Origin: Vibrio tarriae
GTDB lineage: Bacteria; Pseudomonadota; Gammaproteobacteria; Enterobacterales; Vibrionaceae
Reading direction: 5' to 3'
Length of the DNA: 64,000 nt
Assembly: GCF_002216685.1 (NCBI RefSeq)
Contig: NZ_CP022352.1
Coordinates: 1 to 64,000, forward strand
Shown here: positions 1 through 6,179 of the stretch, piece by piece
How positions within the stretch are numbered: the stretch's first letter is position 1
How the letters are laid out: every line of letters begins with the position of its first letter
Notes under the pieces: model-generated
Seen by the model: only the letters and a program-made list of their open reading frames with translations
Told to the model about the DNA's origin: nothing
Databases searched by the model: none
Made by a program: the position numbers and the translations under genes

Positions 1-27
1 AACATAATGTCGAGTAATACGAATTAA
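1..27 (-). other. Degenerate inverted dif-like (attP2-like) site
   Basis: Read on the minus strand this stretch contains AATTCGTATTA, a 7-base spacer, then TTATGTT at the window edge. The first part matches 9 of 11 bases of the XerC arm at 3813-3823, and the last part matches the start of the XerD arm. Vibrio IMEX phages carry a second, inverted dif-like site close to the first, so this may be the internal attP2-like copy. The site is cut by the window start and the spacer length is off by one from dif. Confidence 0.4.
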
Positions 28-56
28 GGTGTTGCCCGTTTTTAAATCACGGCTCG

Positions 57-93
57 ATTTTCTCTGCTATACGCTCGCGTGTAGAGAGAAAAT
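57..93. repeat. Long hairpin in phage intergenic region
   Basis: ATTTTCTCT at 57-65 pairs perfectly with 85-93, and 67-74 pairs with 77-84 with one G-T pair, leaving a single bulged base at 66. Filamentous phages have such hairpins (packaging signal and minus-strand origin) upstream of the plus origin, and the position here fits. The role is inferred from position only. Confidence 0.45.
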
Positions 94-383
94 GAGCAGC
101 CAAGCGGAAAGAACGCCAAGCACTTCCCATCATGCCGACACCGCGCGGCAGTTTCCCTCACCGTATTTTTGGACTATCTCGCGCCTCTGTGCGCGACCCT
201 CACGTTACTGCGTGACCACAATGACGACCAAACGACGGAATGACGACGACGAGAACTGAGGAGGAGGATTGGAGGAGAGCTGGGAGTAGCTTAGTGCGAA
301 TGGATGTGGATGCGGGCTTCATCCTGAAGACCGCGCCGCACCATCGCACAAGCATTCACGTAATCGGCCAAACTGACCACAGG

Positions 384-428
384 GTACACTATCTTTAATA
401 GTGTACTCTTGTCTCATTTTGAGACAAG
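384..428 (+). other. f1-type plus-strand replication origin
   Basis: Two perfect hairpins lie in tandem: GTACACTAT (384-392) with ATAGTGTAC (398-406), and CTTGTCTCA (408-416) with TGAGACAAG (420-428). The f1 origin has the same two-hairpin layout and shares the strings CTTTAATAGTG and ACTCTTGT. By analogy gpII would nick between T396 and A397 (CTTT/AATA). The site precedes gene II on the same strand, as in f1. The f1 sequence is quoted from memory. Confidence 0.82.
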
Positions 429-438
429 TTTGGATGAA

Positions 439-839
439 TCACCGCTTCTTCGTTCTGGGATAAAGCAACTCGCTTGCGTGCATCTCGTCCATCTCGTCAT
501 GGTTAAGTTGCTGATACTTTAAGCTATTTATAAAACTTTCGTGATCCTTGATATGTTGCCATGTTCTTAGCGTGATCACATCTGTTTGGTGCTTGGCTAA
601 TGTGTTGCTCAATTATGAAATCATCAAGTGTGTAACGACCATAAAAGGTATCCGTTGCAAATTTCGTCTGCGGTTATACCCAAGTTTTCAGCCAACAACT
701 TGATCTGGCTGGCTTTAGGCTCAGTATCTCCATTTTCCCACTTTAGATAAGTCTGCTTCGCAACTTTGACCCTCTTAGCGATTTCTTCTTGTGTGAATCC
801 ACATCGAGAGCGTGATTCCCTAAGTACGTCTTTAATCAT
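439..839 (-). pseudogene. Phage HTH repressor, apparently frameshifted
   Basis: The uninterrupted N-terminal part (624-839, 71 aa) is an XRE-type helix-turn-helix with the typical GFTQEEIAKR and KQTYLKWENG segments. The start at 839 is chosen because GGAGG lies 5 bases upstream; the ATG at 851 overlaps that site. After CNG the frame closes early, but skipping one base gives TFYGRYTLDDFIIEQ, and skipping another gives a 54-residue tail with TLRTWQHIKDHESFINSL. The three pieces add up to a clean 132-residue protein ending at 439. It lies divergent from gene II, the position of RstR in CTX phage. It could instead be a genuine 71-residue repressor followed by a separate TTG-started 57-residue ORF at 439-612. 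Confidence 0.65.
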
Positions 840-855
840 TGTATCCTCCATATAG

Positions 856-943
856 GTACGCTTTTTTATTAGTTTAACACCACCTTTTTACACCAATCGC
901 TTGAAATACGCATTATTAGACTGTAACTTATAAAAAAACGTAC
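856..943. promoter_or_regulatory. Repressor operator pair between repressor and gene II
   Basis: GTACGCTTTTTTAT at 856-869 and ATAAAAAAACGTAC at 930-943 form an inverted repeat with one mismatch. It sits exactly in the divergent control region between the repressor start (839) and gene II start (962). A TTGACA at 944-949 and a TTGAAA at 901-906 are possible -35 boxes for gene II. The likely role is repression of both promoters by the neighbouring HTH protein, as RstR does in CTX phage; this is inferred from position and symmetry. Confidence 0.5.
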
Positions 944-961
944 TTGACAGGGTTTTTTGGC

Positions 962-2259
962 GTGATAGATAAGCTTAAAATATCAATACCGTTCAAAGCT
1001 GAATTTACCTTCTCGACGCCATCAAGCGAAGTCGGGCGAGGCTGTGTCTTATGTTGATATTAAAGAGTGTTCACGCCGTGGCATTGGTCTTGAAGCTAAG
1101 ACCATCTTCTTTACTGGTGAGGTTGGGGCAGAGCAGTACGAAGTCGCAGACCTCCGTCATCCGTTCGAATCATTGCCAACACACTTCACTGGAATGGCAT
1201 TCAAAATTTATCAGGGTACGTATCTCCGCTCCCCATGTGTTGAGTTGAAAGCGTCACCAGCCAAAATCCTCCAAGGCCATAACGTCTACGGCCCAACATC
1301 TATCGAGGTTGGAGCCATCGAAATGTTGATGGCGTTCTACAACAATTATTCTGACGTCTACGAAATGCTAGATGTTCACTTGGCAACGCTGGATGCCATT
1401 GATGCCACTTACTCAGCGCGTGTGAAAACTGAGCTTCAAGCTAGACAAGTTATCCAGCAACTGAAAAAACGTATCCAATAAGCAGATGAGAACCGCCGTA
1501 CGCAATGAGCATGAAACCACTGTGTACTTCAATAAAGGCTCTCGCCACTGCGATCGTAAAGCCTATCTAAAAGGCCCCGAATTTAACCATCAATTAAATC
1601 ATTTTCGGTCACTTCAAGAAAAAGGTGATACGTCGTATGACCGTGTTATTGACGTTATGTCTGACCCAAGATTGATTAACTACGCTCGGCATCTTGTTCG
1701 CCTCGAAGCCGGAGCACATCGCAGATACCTAGACGACTTAGACATACCAAAGAACCTGTTCGACGCAATTAACTACCAGAAACAATACGAATCTACGGGA
1801 CGCAACTTAATCGCTGACATCTGGACAAAAGCGTTCACACCGTTACTAGAAGCACTGGAGGGGCAACACATGAACATCTTTAACGACGAAGAAGTGCACA
1901 ACAAACTCAAGCAAACTTACTTCCGGTATACACCTAAAGGTAATGTGTCATACGCTAGAGCTGACAAGCTTTTCAGGTTCTATCGTCAGTTAGTATCTGA
2001 TGGATATCATGCTACTTATCAATCGTTCACATCTCGACAAACTTTCGCTCGTCACCTAAACGACTTGCTTGCAATCGGCTTCTCCAAAGCTCAACTCCAA
2101 AACCTTCAAGGCAATGGCAACGACAATGTTGTTCCGTTGCTTCAGGTTATCGAAATCAATTTCTCACAGCAGCATCCGGCTGACTATGTAGAGCCTATCG
2201 TCGGCCATATCTCTCGCATGTATGGGTATGGTGACAACGTTATCCGTTTAACCGCTTAG
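962..2259 (+). pseudogene. Filamentous-phage replication initiator gpII (Cri), two frameshifts
   Basis: Nicks the origin to start rolling-circle replication in the family. Three reading-frame pieces join to one 431-residue protein (f1 gpII is 410). Piece one begins at GTG 962 with VIDKLKISIPF, like the f1 start MIDMLVLRLPF. One extra base near 1048-1050 shifts into the frame running to 1481, which holds HPFESLPTHFTGMAFKIYQG and KASPAKILQGHNVYG, nearly identical to f1. One extra A in the A6 run at 1464-1469 shifts into the last frame (QMRTAV onward to 2259), where LKNVSN restores the f1 motif LRNVSNGQT. So the full protein cannot be made unless the shifts are sequencing errors or are bypassed. 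The second shift needs +1 movement, so the AAAAAAC heptamer is not a -1 slippery site here. Confidence 0.82.
1870..2259 (+). CDS. gpX-like protein from internal start in gene II
   Basis: In f1, gpX is made from an internal Met within gene II (MNIYDDS...) and tempers replication. Here the equivalent MNIFNDEEV codons begin at 1870 and are preceded by GGAGGGG at 1857-1863, six bases upstream, a far stronger ribosome site than that of gene II. The 129-residue product is in frame and uninterrupted and includes NVVPLLQVIEINFSQQ, matching the f1 tail. It therefore survives although full gpII does not. Confidence 0.65.
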   Translation: MNIFNDEEVHNKLKQTYFRYTPKGNVSYARADKLFRFYRQLVSDGYHATYQSFTSRQTFARHLNDLLAIGFSKAQLQNLQGNGNDNVVPLLQVIEINFSQQHPADYVEPIVGHISRMYGYGDNVIRLTA

Positions 2260-2335
2260 TTCAGGGGTGTGTACTCATAGGAATAGGAGCGGGTACATAC
2301 CATAGAACGGCACCAACACACATAAGGACTCATTA

Positions 2336-2614
2336 ATGCTTAAAATCGAAATCTTCCCAGAAAATGCACATATCGAAACCCGCACTATCCCAAGCAAGGA
2401 TGACCAGCCTGGTCGTGAGATATATGAGCAAATAGCTTATGCACACCTCGGTGGTAAGTTCCCCGTAGAAATGAAGCTTCAACTGGAAAAAGGACAACCA
2501 GCGTATGTTGCAGGACAGTATGCAATACATCCCTCTAGCTTTGCTGTTAATAAGTACGGCTCTCTGGAGTTGAAGCGCTTCGGCTTCCTGATAGAACCCA
2601 TAAACCAAAAATAA
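2336..2614 (+). CDS. ssDNA-binding protein, phage gpV family
   Basis: Ninety-two residues matching f1 gpV (87 aa) along its length: it begins MLKIEIFP, has YAHLGGKFPVEMKLQLEKGQ where f1 has YVDLGNEYPVLVKITLDEGQ, and FAVNKYGSLELKRFGF near the end. Family members coat nascent single strands and switch replication from double- to single-stranded product. It follows gene II by 76 bases with an AAGGA ribosome site, keeping the II-X-V order of Ff phages. The reading frame is intact. f1 comparison is from memory. Confidence 0.9.
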   Translation: MLKIEIFPENAHIETRTIPSKDDQPGREIYEQIAYAHLGGKFPVEMKLQLEKGQPAYVAGQYAIHPSSFAVNKYGSLELKRFGFLIEPINQK

Positions 2615-2630
2615 AGGCTAGGTTAATGTT

Positions 2631-3290
2631 ATGGAAAACGTCAGTTCAATTTTACCGGAGCAAGACTTCTCTTGCTCCTTTGCAGACCTTTTAAAACGTC
2701 CACGCCACGCGCAAGAGCCACAAAAACTAGAGCCAAAACGCACGATTATTCGATGGACAGAAGAGGAGAAAACACAGCTTACCGCCTTGTTTAAGCAGGG
2801 CACTAATATTGAAATCATTGCATCTCAACTCAATCGTCCGGTCGATGGCGTTCTAGGTCAAATCCGCAAGCTCGGCTTAAGACGTTGCAAGACGCTAACG
2901 CTTGAGCAAGAGCAATTCTTAAAACGTGACTTCTGGCTTTTGGGTGTCGAGGGTTGCGCTAAAAAGCTCTGTCGTAACCGTAGCACCATAGCTTATTACG
3001 CCAAGCTACTTAACCTCAAAAAACCCACTCGAGACGAAGTTGACCCACCAATCCCACGCTGTTTATTACCTTATGACATGGTTAAACGGGTAGCGATTCT
3101 ACAGCGCAAATCACCGACATCGAGAAACCAAGTTGAAGATGCGGTGGTTATCTTTTACGACAAGAACGGCCCATCAACCGCAATGATGGCCATGCACTTA
3201 GACGAACTCTGTGCAGCATTGGACACACACTTTAGACGTAAGTCTGGCGTCACCGCATCAGCTTTGATGTATGGGTATAAGGCGGTGTGA
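2631..3290 (+). CDS. Unknown phage protein with Myb/HTH-like segment
   Basis: A 219-residue protein starting 16 bases after gpV. Residues about 41-85 (RWTEEEKTQLTALFKQG, then IASQLNRPVDGVLGQIRKLG) read like a Myb/SANT or HTH DNA-binding unit, and residues 93-130 (LEQEQFLKRDFWLLGVEGCA, RNRSTIAYYAKLLNL) look like a second one. The rest is unrecognised. It occupies the place where Ff phages carry the small coat genes, so it is cargo or regulator of the satellite. A transcriptional or helper-control role is a guess from the domain look. Confidence 0.7.
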   Translation: MENVSSILPEQDFSCSFADLLKRPRHAQEPQKLEPKRTIIRWTEEEKTQLTALFKQGTNIEIIASQLNRPVDGVLGQIRKLGLRRCKTLTLEQEQFLKRDFWLLGVEGCAKKLCRNRSTIAYYAKLLNLKKPTRDEVDPPIPRCLLPYDMVKRVAILQRKSPTSRNQVEDAVVIFYDKNGPSTAMMAMHLDELCAALDTHFRRKSGVTASALMYGYKAV

Positions 3291-3291
3291 T

Positions 3292-3546
3292 ATGAGCACT
3301 CGTTATAGAACTCACCGGTTTAAACGCCGTGATCATTGTCCCCAATGTGGGGATATCGACTTCCTATGCACCGAGTACATTATGGATAATCAGGTTTACA
3401 TGTACGAGGAGCAGTGTCCTAGGTGTTACGACTTCTGGCAAATAGGCCTTGAAGACTCACTCAACGATTACCGTAAATTCAACAACATCACATCTGGAGG
3501 CAAGTGTGAAAAAGATCTTCTACAAGGGCGGCGTCAGCATGGTTAA
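3292..3546 (+). CDS. Small zinc-ribbon protein
   Basis: Eighty-four residues, started at ATG 3292, directly after the stop of the previous gene (3288-3290), which suggests coupled translation. CPQCGDIDFLC near the start and CPRC about 30 residues later make a four-cysteine zinc ribbon. No further similarity is recognised. Earlier in-frame start at 3271 would overlap the preceding gene and lacks a better ribosome site. Confidence 0.6.
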   Translation: MSTRYRTHRFKRRDHCPQCGDIDFLCTEYIMDNQVYMYEEQCPRCYDFWQIGLEDSLNDYRKFNNITSGGKCEKDLLQGRRQHG

Positions 3547-3703
3547 TCGCCAAGATGACCCAACATATCAATGCACATCTTGTTATAAACCGTGGTTCCA
3601 AGATGAAATTTTTACAGGCTTAGTCATTATGCAGCCGCAATGTCCATCCTGTGGGGCTGTCATTCGCAAGCTCACCAAAGACCAACCATTAATCACCAAA
3701 TGA
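3506..3703 (+). CDS. Small double-CxxC zinc-ribbon protein
   Basis: Sixty-five residues from GTG 3506, chosen because GGAGG at 3496-3500 is spaced five bases upstream; ATG 3539 is the alternative (54 aa). CTSC and CPSCG pairs about 26 residues apart indicate a zinc ribbon. It overlaps the end of the preceding zinc-ribbon gene in another frame. It is the last gene before the dif-like site. Function unknown. Confidence 0.55.
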   Translation: MKKIFYKGGVSMVNRQDDPTYQCTSCYKPWFQDEIFTGLVIMQPQCPSCGAVIRKLTKDQPLITK

Positions 3704-3712
3704 CAGGGAGCT

Positions 3713-3744
3713 AACTGCCATAAGGCTTAAGCTTTGTGGCAGTT
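3713..3744 (+). terminator. Hairpin after last phage gene
   Basis: The two 16-base halves 3713-3728 and 3729-3744 are complementary except for two G-T or mismatched positions, with AACTGCCA and TGGCAGTT at the base. It lies between the last satellite gene and dif. There is no U tract, so it may be a terminator without tail or a structural element of the phage genome. Confidence 0.4.
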
Positions 3745-3812
3745 GAAACCTGTAACACTAATCAAGCCGCTTGAAATCTGTTACAAAAATCATCCATAAA
3801 CTAAAACACCTT

Positions 3813-3840
3813 AGTGCGTATTATGTATGTTATGTTAAAT
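3813..3840 (+). other. dif: dif-like XerCD recombination site (phage attachment site)
   Basis: The XerC-side arm AGTGCGTATTA, a six-base centre TGTATG, and XerD-side arm TTATGTTAAAT form a complete 28-bp dif. From memory it differs at one base from V. cholerae dif1, and the left-arm change (CGTATTA for CGCATTA) is the form seen in IMEX phage attP sites, so it looks like a hybrid junction left by phage integration. XerCD use it both to resolve chromosome dimers and to insert filamentous phages. Chromosomal genes begin right after it. Confidence 0.85.
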
Positions 3841-3926
3841 CATGACATGAAAACAAGTCGCAAACCTCAATCTGCTCCCTATTCTTAATCCAGCATTAAA
3901 CATAACTTCATTTACCATAAAATACC

Positions 3927-3970
3927 TAATAATCATATTTATCATTTGACAATGTTAAGTATGATTATTA
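3927..3970. repeat. Perfect 11-bp inverted repeat beside dif
   Basis: TAATAATCATA at 3927-3937 and TATGATTATTA at 3960-3970 are exact inverted copies 22 bases apart, with TTGACA between them at 3946-3951. It looks like an operator or a weak structure in the 308-base gene-free stretch 3841-4148, which otherwise holds only matS and a terminator. A 23-codon ORF (3952-4023) overlaps it but is not supported. Confidence 0.35.
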
Positions 3971-3983
3971 GTGACATTGTCAC
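3971..3983. other. matS: matS (MatP-binding) site
   Basis: GTGACATTGTCAC fits the enterobacterial matS consensus GTGACRNYGTCAC at every position. MatP binds these sites to organise the terminus macrodomain and hold sister termini at the septum. It lies 131 bp from dif, and a second exact match follows at 4996-5008; clustering near dif is what is expected of real matS. Confidence 0.75.
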
Positions 3984-4085
3984 TGTACTTGCATCAATTG
4001 TGTGTGCAAAAGTGTTTGTGTAATCCCTTGATTTGAAAACCTGTTACCAACACTTTCAAATGTGTTTAGGTTTGCTTCGCTAAAA

Positions 4086-4113
4086 AAGAACTCCACTCTA
4101 AGGTGGAGTTCTT
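4086..4113 (-). terminator. Rho-independent terminator of yciH
   Basis: AAGAACTCCAC (4086-4096) pairs perfectly with GTGGAGTTCTT (4103-4113). On the minus strand the stem runs into a T tract (A6 at 4082-4087), so it ends the yciH transcript. Confidence 0.8.
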
Positions 4114-4148
4114 GGCAGTTTGGGGTTACACGAGGAGTAAAATACGAC

Positions 4149-4460
4149 TTAACCACCTGCTAATTTTACTTTGTGTCCTTTCGATTCAAGCAAGGTTTTG
4201 AGTTGATCTCTAACATCTCCTTGAATTTCAATATCGCCGTCTTTTACAGCTCCACCGCATCCACATTTTTTCTTGAGTTCAGCGGCAAGAAGCTTTAGAG
4301 CGGCATCATCAAGGTCTAAACCTTTTACTATGGTGACCCCTTTTCCTTTACGGCCTTTAGTTTCACGGAAAATGCGGACAATACCATCGCCTTTTGGACG
4401 CTCTATTTTTTCATTCTCAGGCTTAACGCGCCCGACTTCGGTTGAATACACCAATGTCAT
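4149..4460 (-). CDS. yciH: SUI1/YciH-family translation factor
   Basis: One hundred and three residues with the SUI1 core: VRIFRETKGRKGKGVTIVKGL followed by KKKCGCGGAVKDG and the closing QIQGD-like stretch EIQGDVRDQLKTLLESKGH. Bacterial YciH resembles eukaryotic eIF1 and affects initiation fidelity in vitro; its cellular role is poorly fixed. Its start overlaps the stop of the upstream DUF3319 gene in an ATGA, which points to translational coupling. Confidence 0.9.
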   Translation of the reverse strand: MTLVYSTEVGRVKPENEKIERPKGDGIVRIFRETKGRKGKGVTIVKGLDLDDAALKLLAAELKKKCGCGGAVKDGDIEIQGDVRDQLKTLLESKGHKVKLAGG

Positions 4461-4852
4461 ACTATTACTATCTTTTTTTGTTGCGCTTGTTGTTGCATCG
4501 CTCGTTGTCTTGCCACGAGGTAAGCTTCGATATGTTTTTGAATGGCGATTTTGGAACCTTTAATCAAACGGCCATTAAAAAAGCAATACCACTCATTAGC
4601 TTCACCGGTATCGTTTTTGATAGTAAAGCCATTGAATTGCTCTTGAACTCCAGCCGAAACTTCACGTTTCTGGCCGATCGACTCAAATTCTTTTGGATCA
4701 ATAATCGATGCAGTATCGCAAAACCAGTCAATGCTCTTCTTTACCGCAGCCAAATTACCCGTCAATACGTGGTTTTTTATCCTGACTTGCCATATTTCAG
4801 TTGAATTGGCAGCCGATTGGAGATTGAAACCTCGATAGATTGCAACAGCCAT
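4457..4852 (-). CDS. DUF3319-type protein
   Basis: One hundred and thirty-one residues, conserved next to yciH in vibrios as I recall it, and assigned to DUF3319 from memory. The body (FNLQSAANSTEIWQVRI, then WYCFFNGRLIKGSKIAIQKHIEAY) looks like a small soluble alpha/beta domain, and the C-terminus is glutamine-rich (RAMQQQAQQKK). No signal peptide or membrane segment. It is the first gene of a two-gene unit with yciH. Function unknown. Confidence 0.75.
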   Translation of the reverse strand: MAVAIYRGFNLQSAANSTEIWQVRIKNHVLTGNLAAVKKSIDWFCDTASIIDPKEFESIGQKREVSAGVQEQFNGFTIKNDTGEANEWYCFFNGRLIKGSKIAIQKHIEAYLVARQRAMQQQAQQKKIVIV

Positions 4853-4995
4853 AGATACTCTGCTTTTTTATCCCTAGGTACCTAAATAATAATTCTATAT
4901 CTCAGGTTATCAAGTATATTGTCGCTAATTCGTTAGCTTACATAGAGTTATCTCATGTCTGTTACGACCTTTTCAAACCAAATCAGAGGAGCCAA

Positions 4996-5008
4996 GTGAC
5001 AACGTCAC
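4996..5008. other. matS: matS (MatP-binding) site
   Basis: GTGACAACGTCAC matches the matS consensus GTGACRNYGTCAC exactly. It lies in the gap just downstream of the ddl stop codon, about 1 kb from the first matS. Six-base flanks AATCAG (4981-4986) and CTGATT (5009-5014) are also inverted copies of each other. Confidence 0.75.
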
Positions 5009-5015
5009 CTGATTC

Positions 5016-6029
5016 CTAATGCCCTACTTCGCATTTTACTAATGTGTTTGTGACACATTGCGCGAGGAATTCACTAAATCGGTGTCCGTTGTGCTCTAGC
5101 ATTTTCGGAAACATGGAAATCGGTGTCATTCCTGGAAATGTATTGACCTCATTGAGGTAAATTTGTCCCTCTTGAGTCAAGAAAAAGTCGATACGAGATA
5201 AATGACGAAGATTCATATGGATGAATACACGTTCAGCATATGTTTGAATTAATTCTTTGTGTTTCTCTGTTAGATTTTCAGCTTCTAAGACGGTTTTGGC
5301 GTGGCTATTCGCACTGTACTTTTCTTCATATGAATAGAATGTATCTTCTGGTGCAATCACTTCTCCCGGCTTTGAGATATAAAGTTTTCCGTTCATCTCA
5401 TAAGCAGAAACCTCTAACTCTCGAGGTTTAACGGCTTGCTCGACGAGAACTTGCTCTGAGAAACCAAAAGCAGCCTTAATAGCTGGGGCAATCTGATCTT
5501 CTGTGGTTACTTTGTAGCATCCAACTGAAGAGCCTTGACGAGCAGCTTTGACAAAGATACTTCCCCAATGACCAAAAGCTTGCTTGGCTTTTTCAATCGA
5601 TCTTGGTGTATTTTGGGTTAAAAATAGATACGGTGTGTTAGGAATATCTAATGCGTCATACCACAGTTTGGACGTGATTTTGTTAAAGCTGTTTGCACTG
5701 GCCTCTGGCCCACAGCCTAGATAAGGAATGCCTGCCAGTTCTAACATGGATTGAATATCCCCTGTTTCTCCCGGGAAACCATGGATGCAAGGAACAACAA
5801 AATCTATTGGGTAGGAAGCATTATCGCTATTTAATGTTGCGCTATTTGTATCGAGGTAGACGAGGGCTCCATGTTCGGAAAACCATCCCTCTTTTTTCAT
5901 CTCGACTCGAATCACGTGAAACTCTGGAGTCAGTTCAAGCTGTTGTTGGATGTAGTTGGCTGATACGAGAGAAATTTCGTGCTCAGATGAGCCGCCACCG
6001 CACAAAAGTAGGATTGTTGTCTTAGTCAT
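5016..6029 (-). CDS. ddl: D-alanine--D-alanine ligase
   Basis: ATP-grasp enzyme that joins two D-Ala for peptidoglycan precursor synthesis in the cytoplasm. The 337 residues show the Ddl N-terminus LLCGGGSSEHEISLVSA, the KPARQGSSVG-type loop as VKAARQGSSVGC at about 160, and the metal-binding end YLNEVNTFPGMTPISMFPKM. Length is usual for DdlA-type enzymes (E. coli DdlA 364, DdlB 306). It is a single-gene unit; vibrios also carry a ddlB in the division cluster, so this is probably the second copy. Confidence 0.92.
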   Translation of the reverse strand: MTKTTILLLCGGGSSEHEISLVSANYIQQQLELTPEFHVIRVEMKKEGWFSEHGALVYLDTNSATLNSDNASYPIDFVVPCIHGFPGETGDIQSMLELAGIPYLGCGPEASANSFNKITSKLWYDALDIPNTPYLFLTQNTPRSIEKAKQAFGHWGSIFVKAARQGSSVGCYKVTTEDQIAPAIKAAFGFSEQVLVEQAVKPRELEVSAYEMNGKLYISKPGEVIAPEDTFYSYEEKYSANSHAKTVLEAENLTEKHKELIQTYAERVFIHMNLRHLSRIDFFLTQEGQIYLNEVNTFPGMTPISMFPKMLEHNGHRFSEFLAQCVTNTLVKCEVGH

Positions 6030-6150
6030 TAATCTTTCCGTGACACCGAAGTAGTAATTGATGGCTATGATAGTTCATTCAATGTGAAGTTTCAGTCAAT
6101 GTTATCGTTTCTCACGAAAACCTTATTCAACTGCTCACAGAACAAACAAT

Positions 6151-6170
6151 AAAGGGGCCTGCGCCCCTTT
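6151..6170 (-). terminator. Terminator of SPOR lipoprotein gene
   Basis: AAAGGGGC (6151-6158) pairs with GCCCCTTT (6163-6170) just after the lipoprotein stop; on the minus strand it is followed by TTATTGTTTGTT. Confidence 0.7.
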
Positions 6171-6179
6171 AAAGAAGGA

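Larger units (their letters stand above)
1..3840 (+). mobile_element. Integrated filamentous-phage satellite (f1-like replicon)
   Basis: This segment carries a replication module in the order origin, divergent repressor, gene II with internal gene X, gene V, then three small unknown genes, and it ends at a dif-like XerCD site at 3813-3840. The II-X-V order and the origin copy coliphage f1. No major coat, pIII, pI/Zot or secretin gene lies between the origin and dif, so it could only be packaged with help from another phage, as known for RS1 and TLC. The left boundary is not certain: only an inverted, degenerate dif-like site is seen at bases 1-27, and the true left junction may lie just outside the window. 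Alternatively this is the right part of a larger prophage or tandem array. Confidence 0.8.

Noticed and set aside
29..259. 76-residue ORF at the window start
   Set aside because: It overlaps the hairpin-rich phage intergenic region, has no ribosome site and a composition unlike a protein.
1464..1470. AAAAAAC as a programmed -1 slippery site in gene II
   Set aside because: The heptamer is out of register with the codons and the needed shift is +1, so it does not explain the join.
2333..2608. Minus-strand ORF opposite gpV
   Set aside because: Mirror of a well-matched gpV gene; no ribosome site or neighbours support it.
3952..4023. 23-codon ORF as a real gene
   Set aside because: No ribosome site and it overlaps an inverted repeat and matS; kept only as a low-interest finding.
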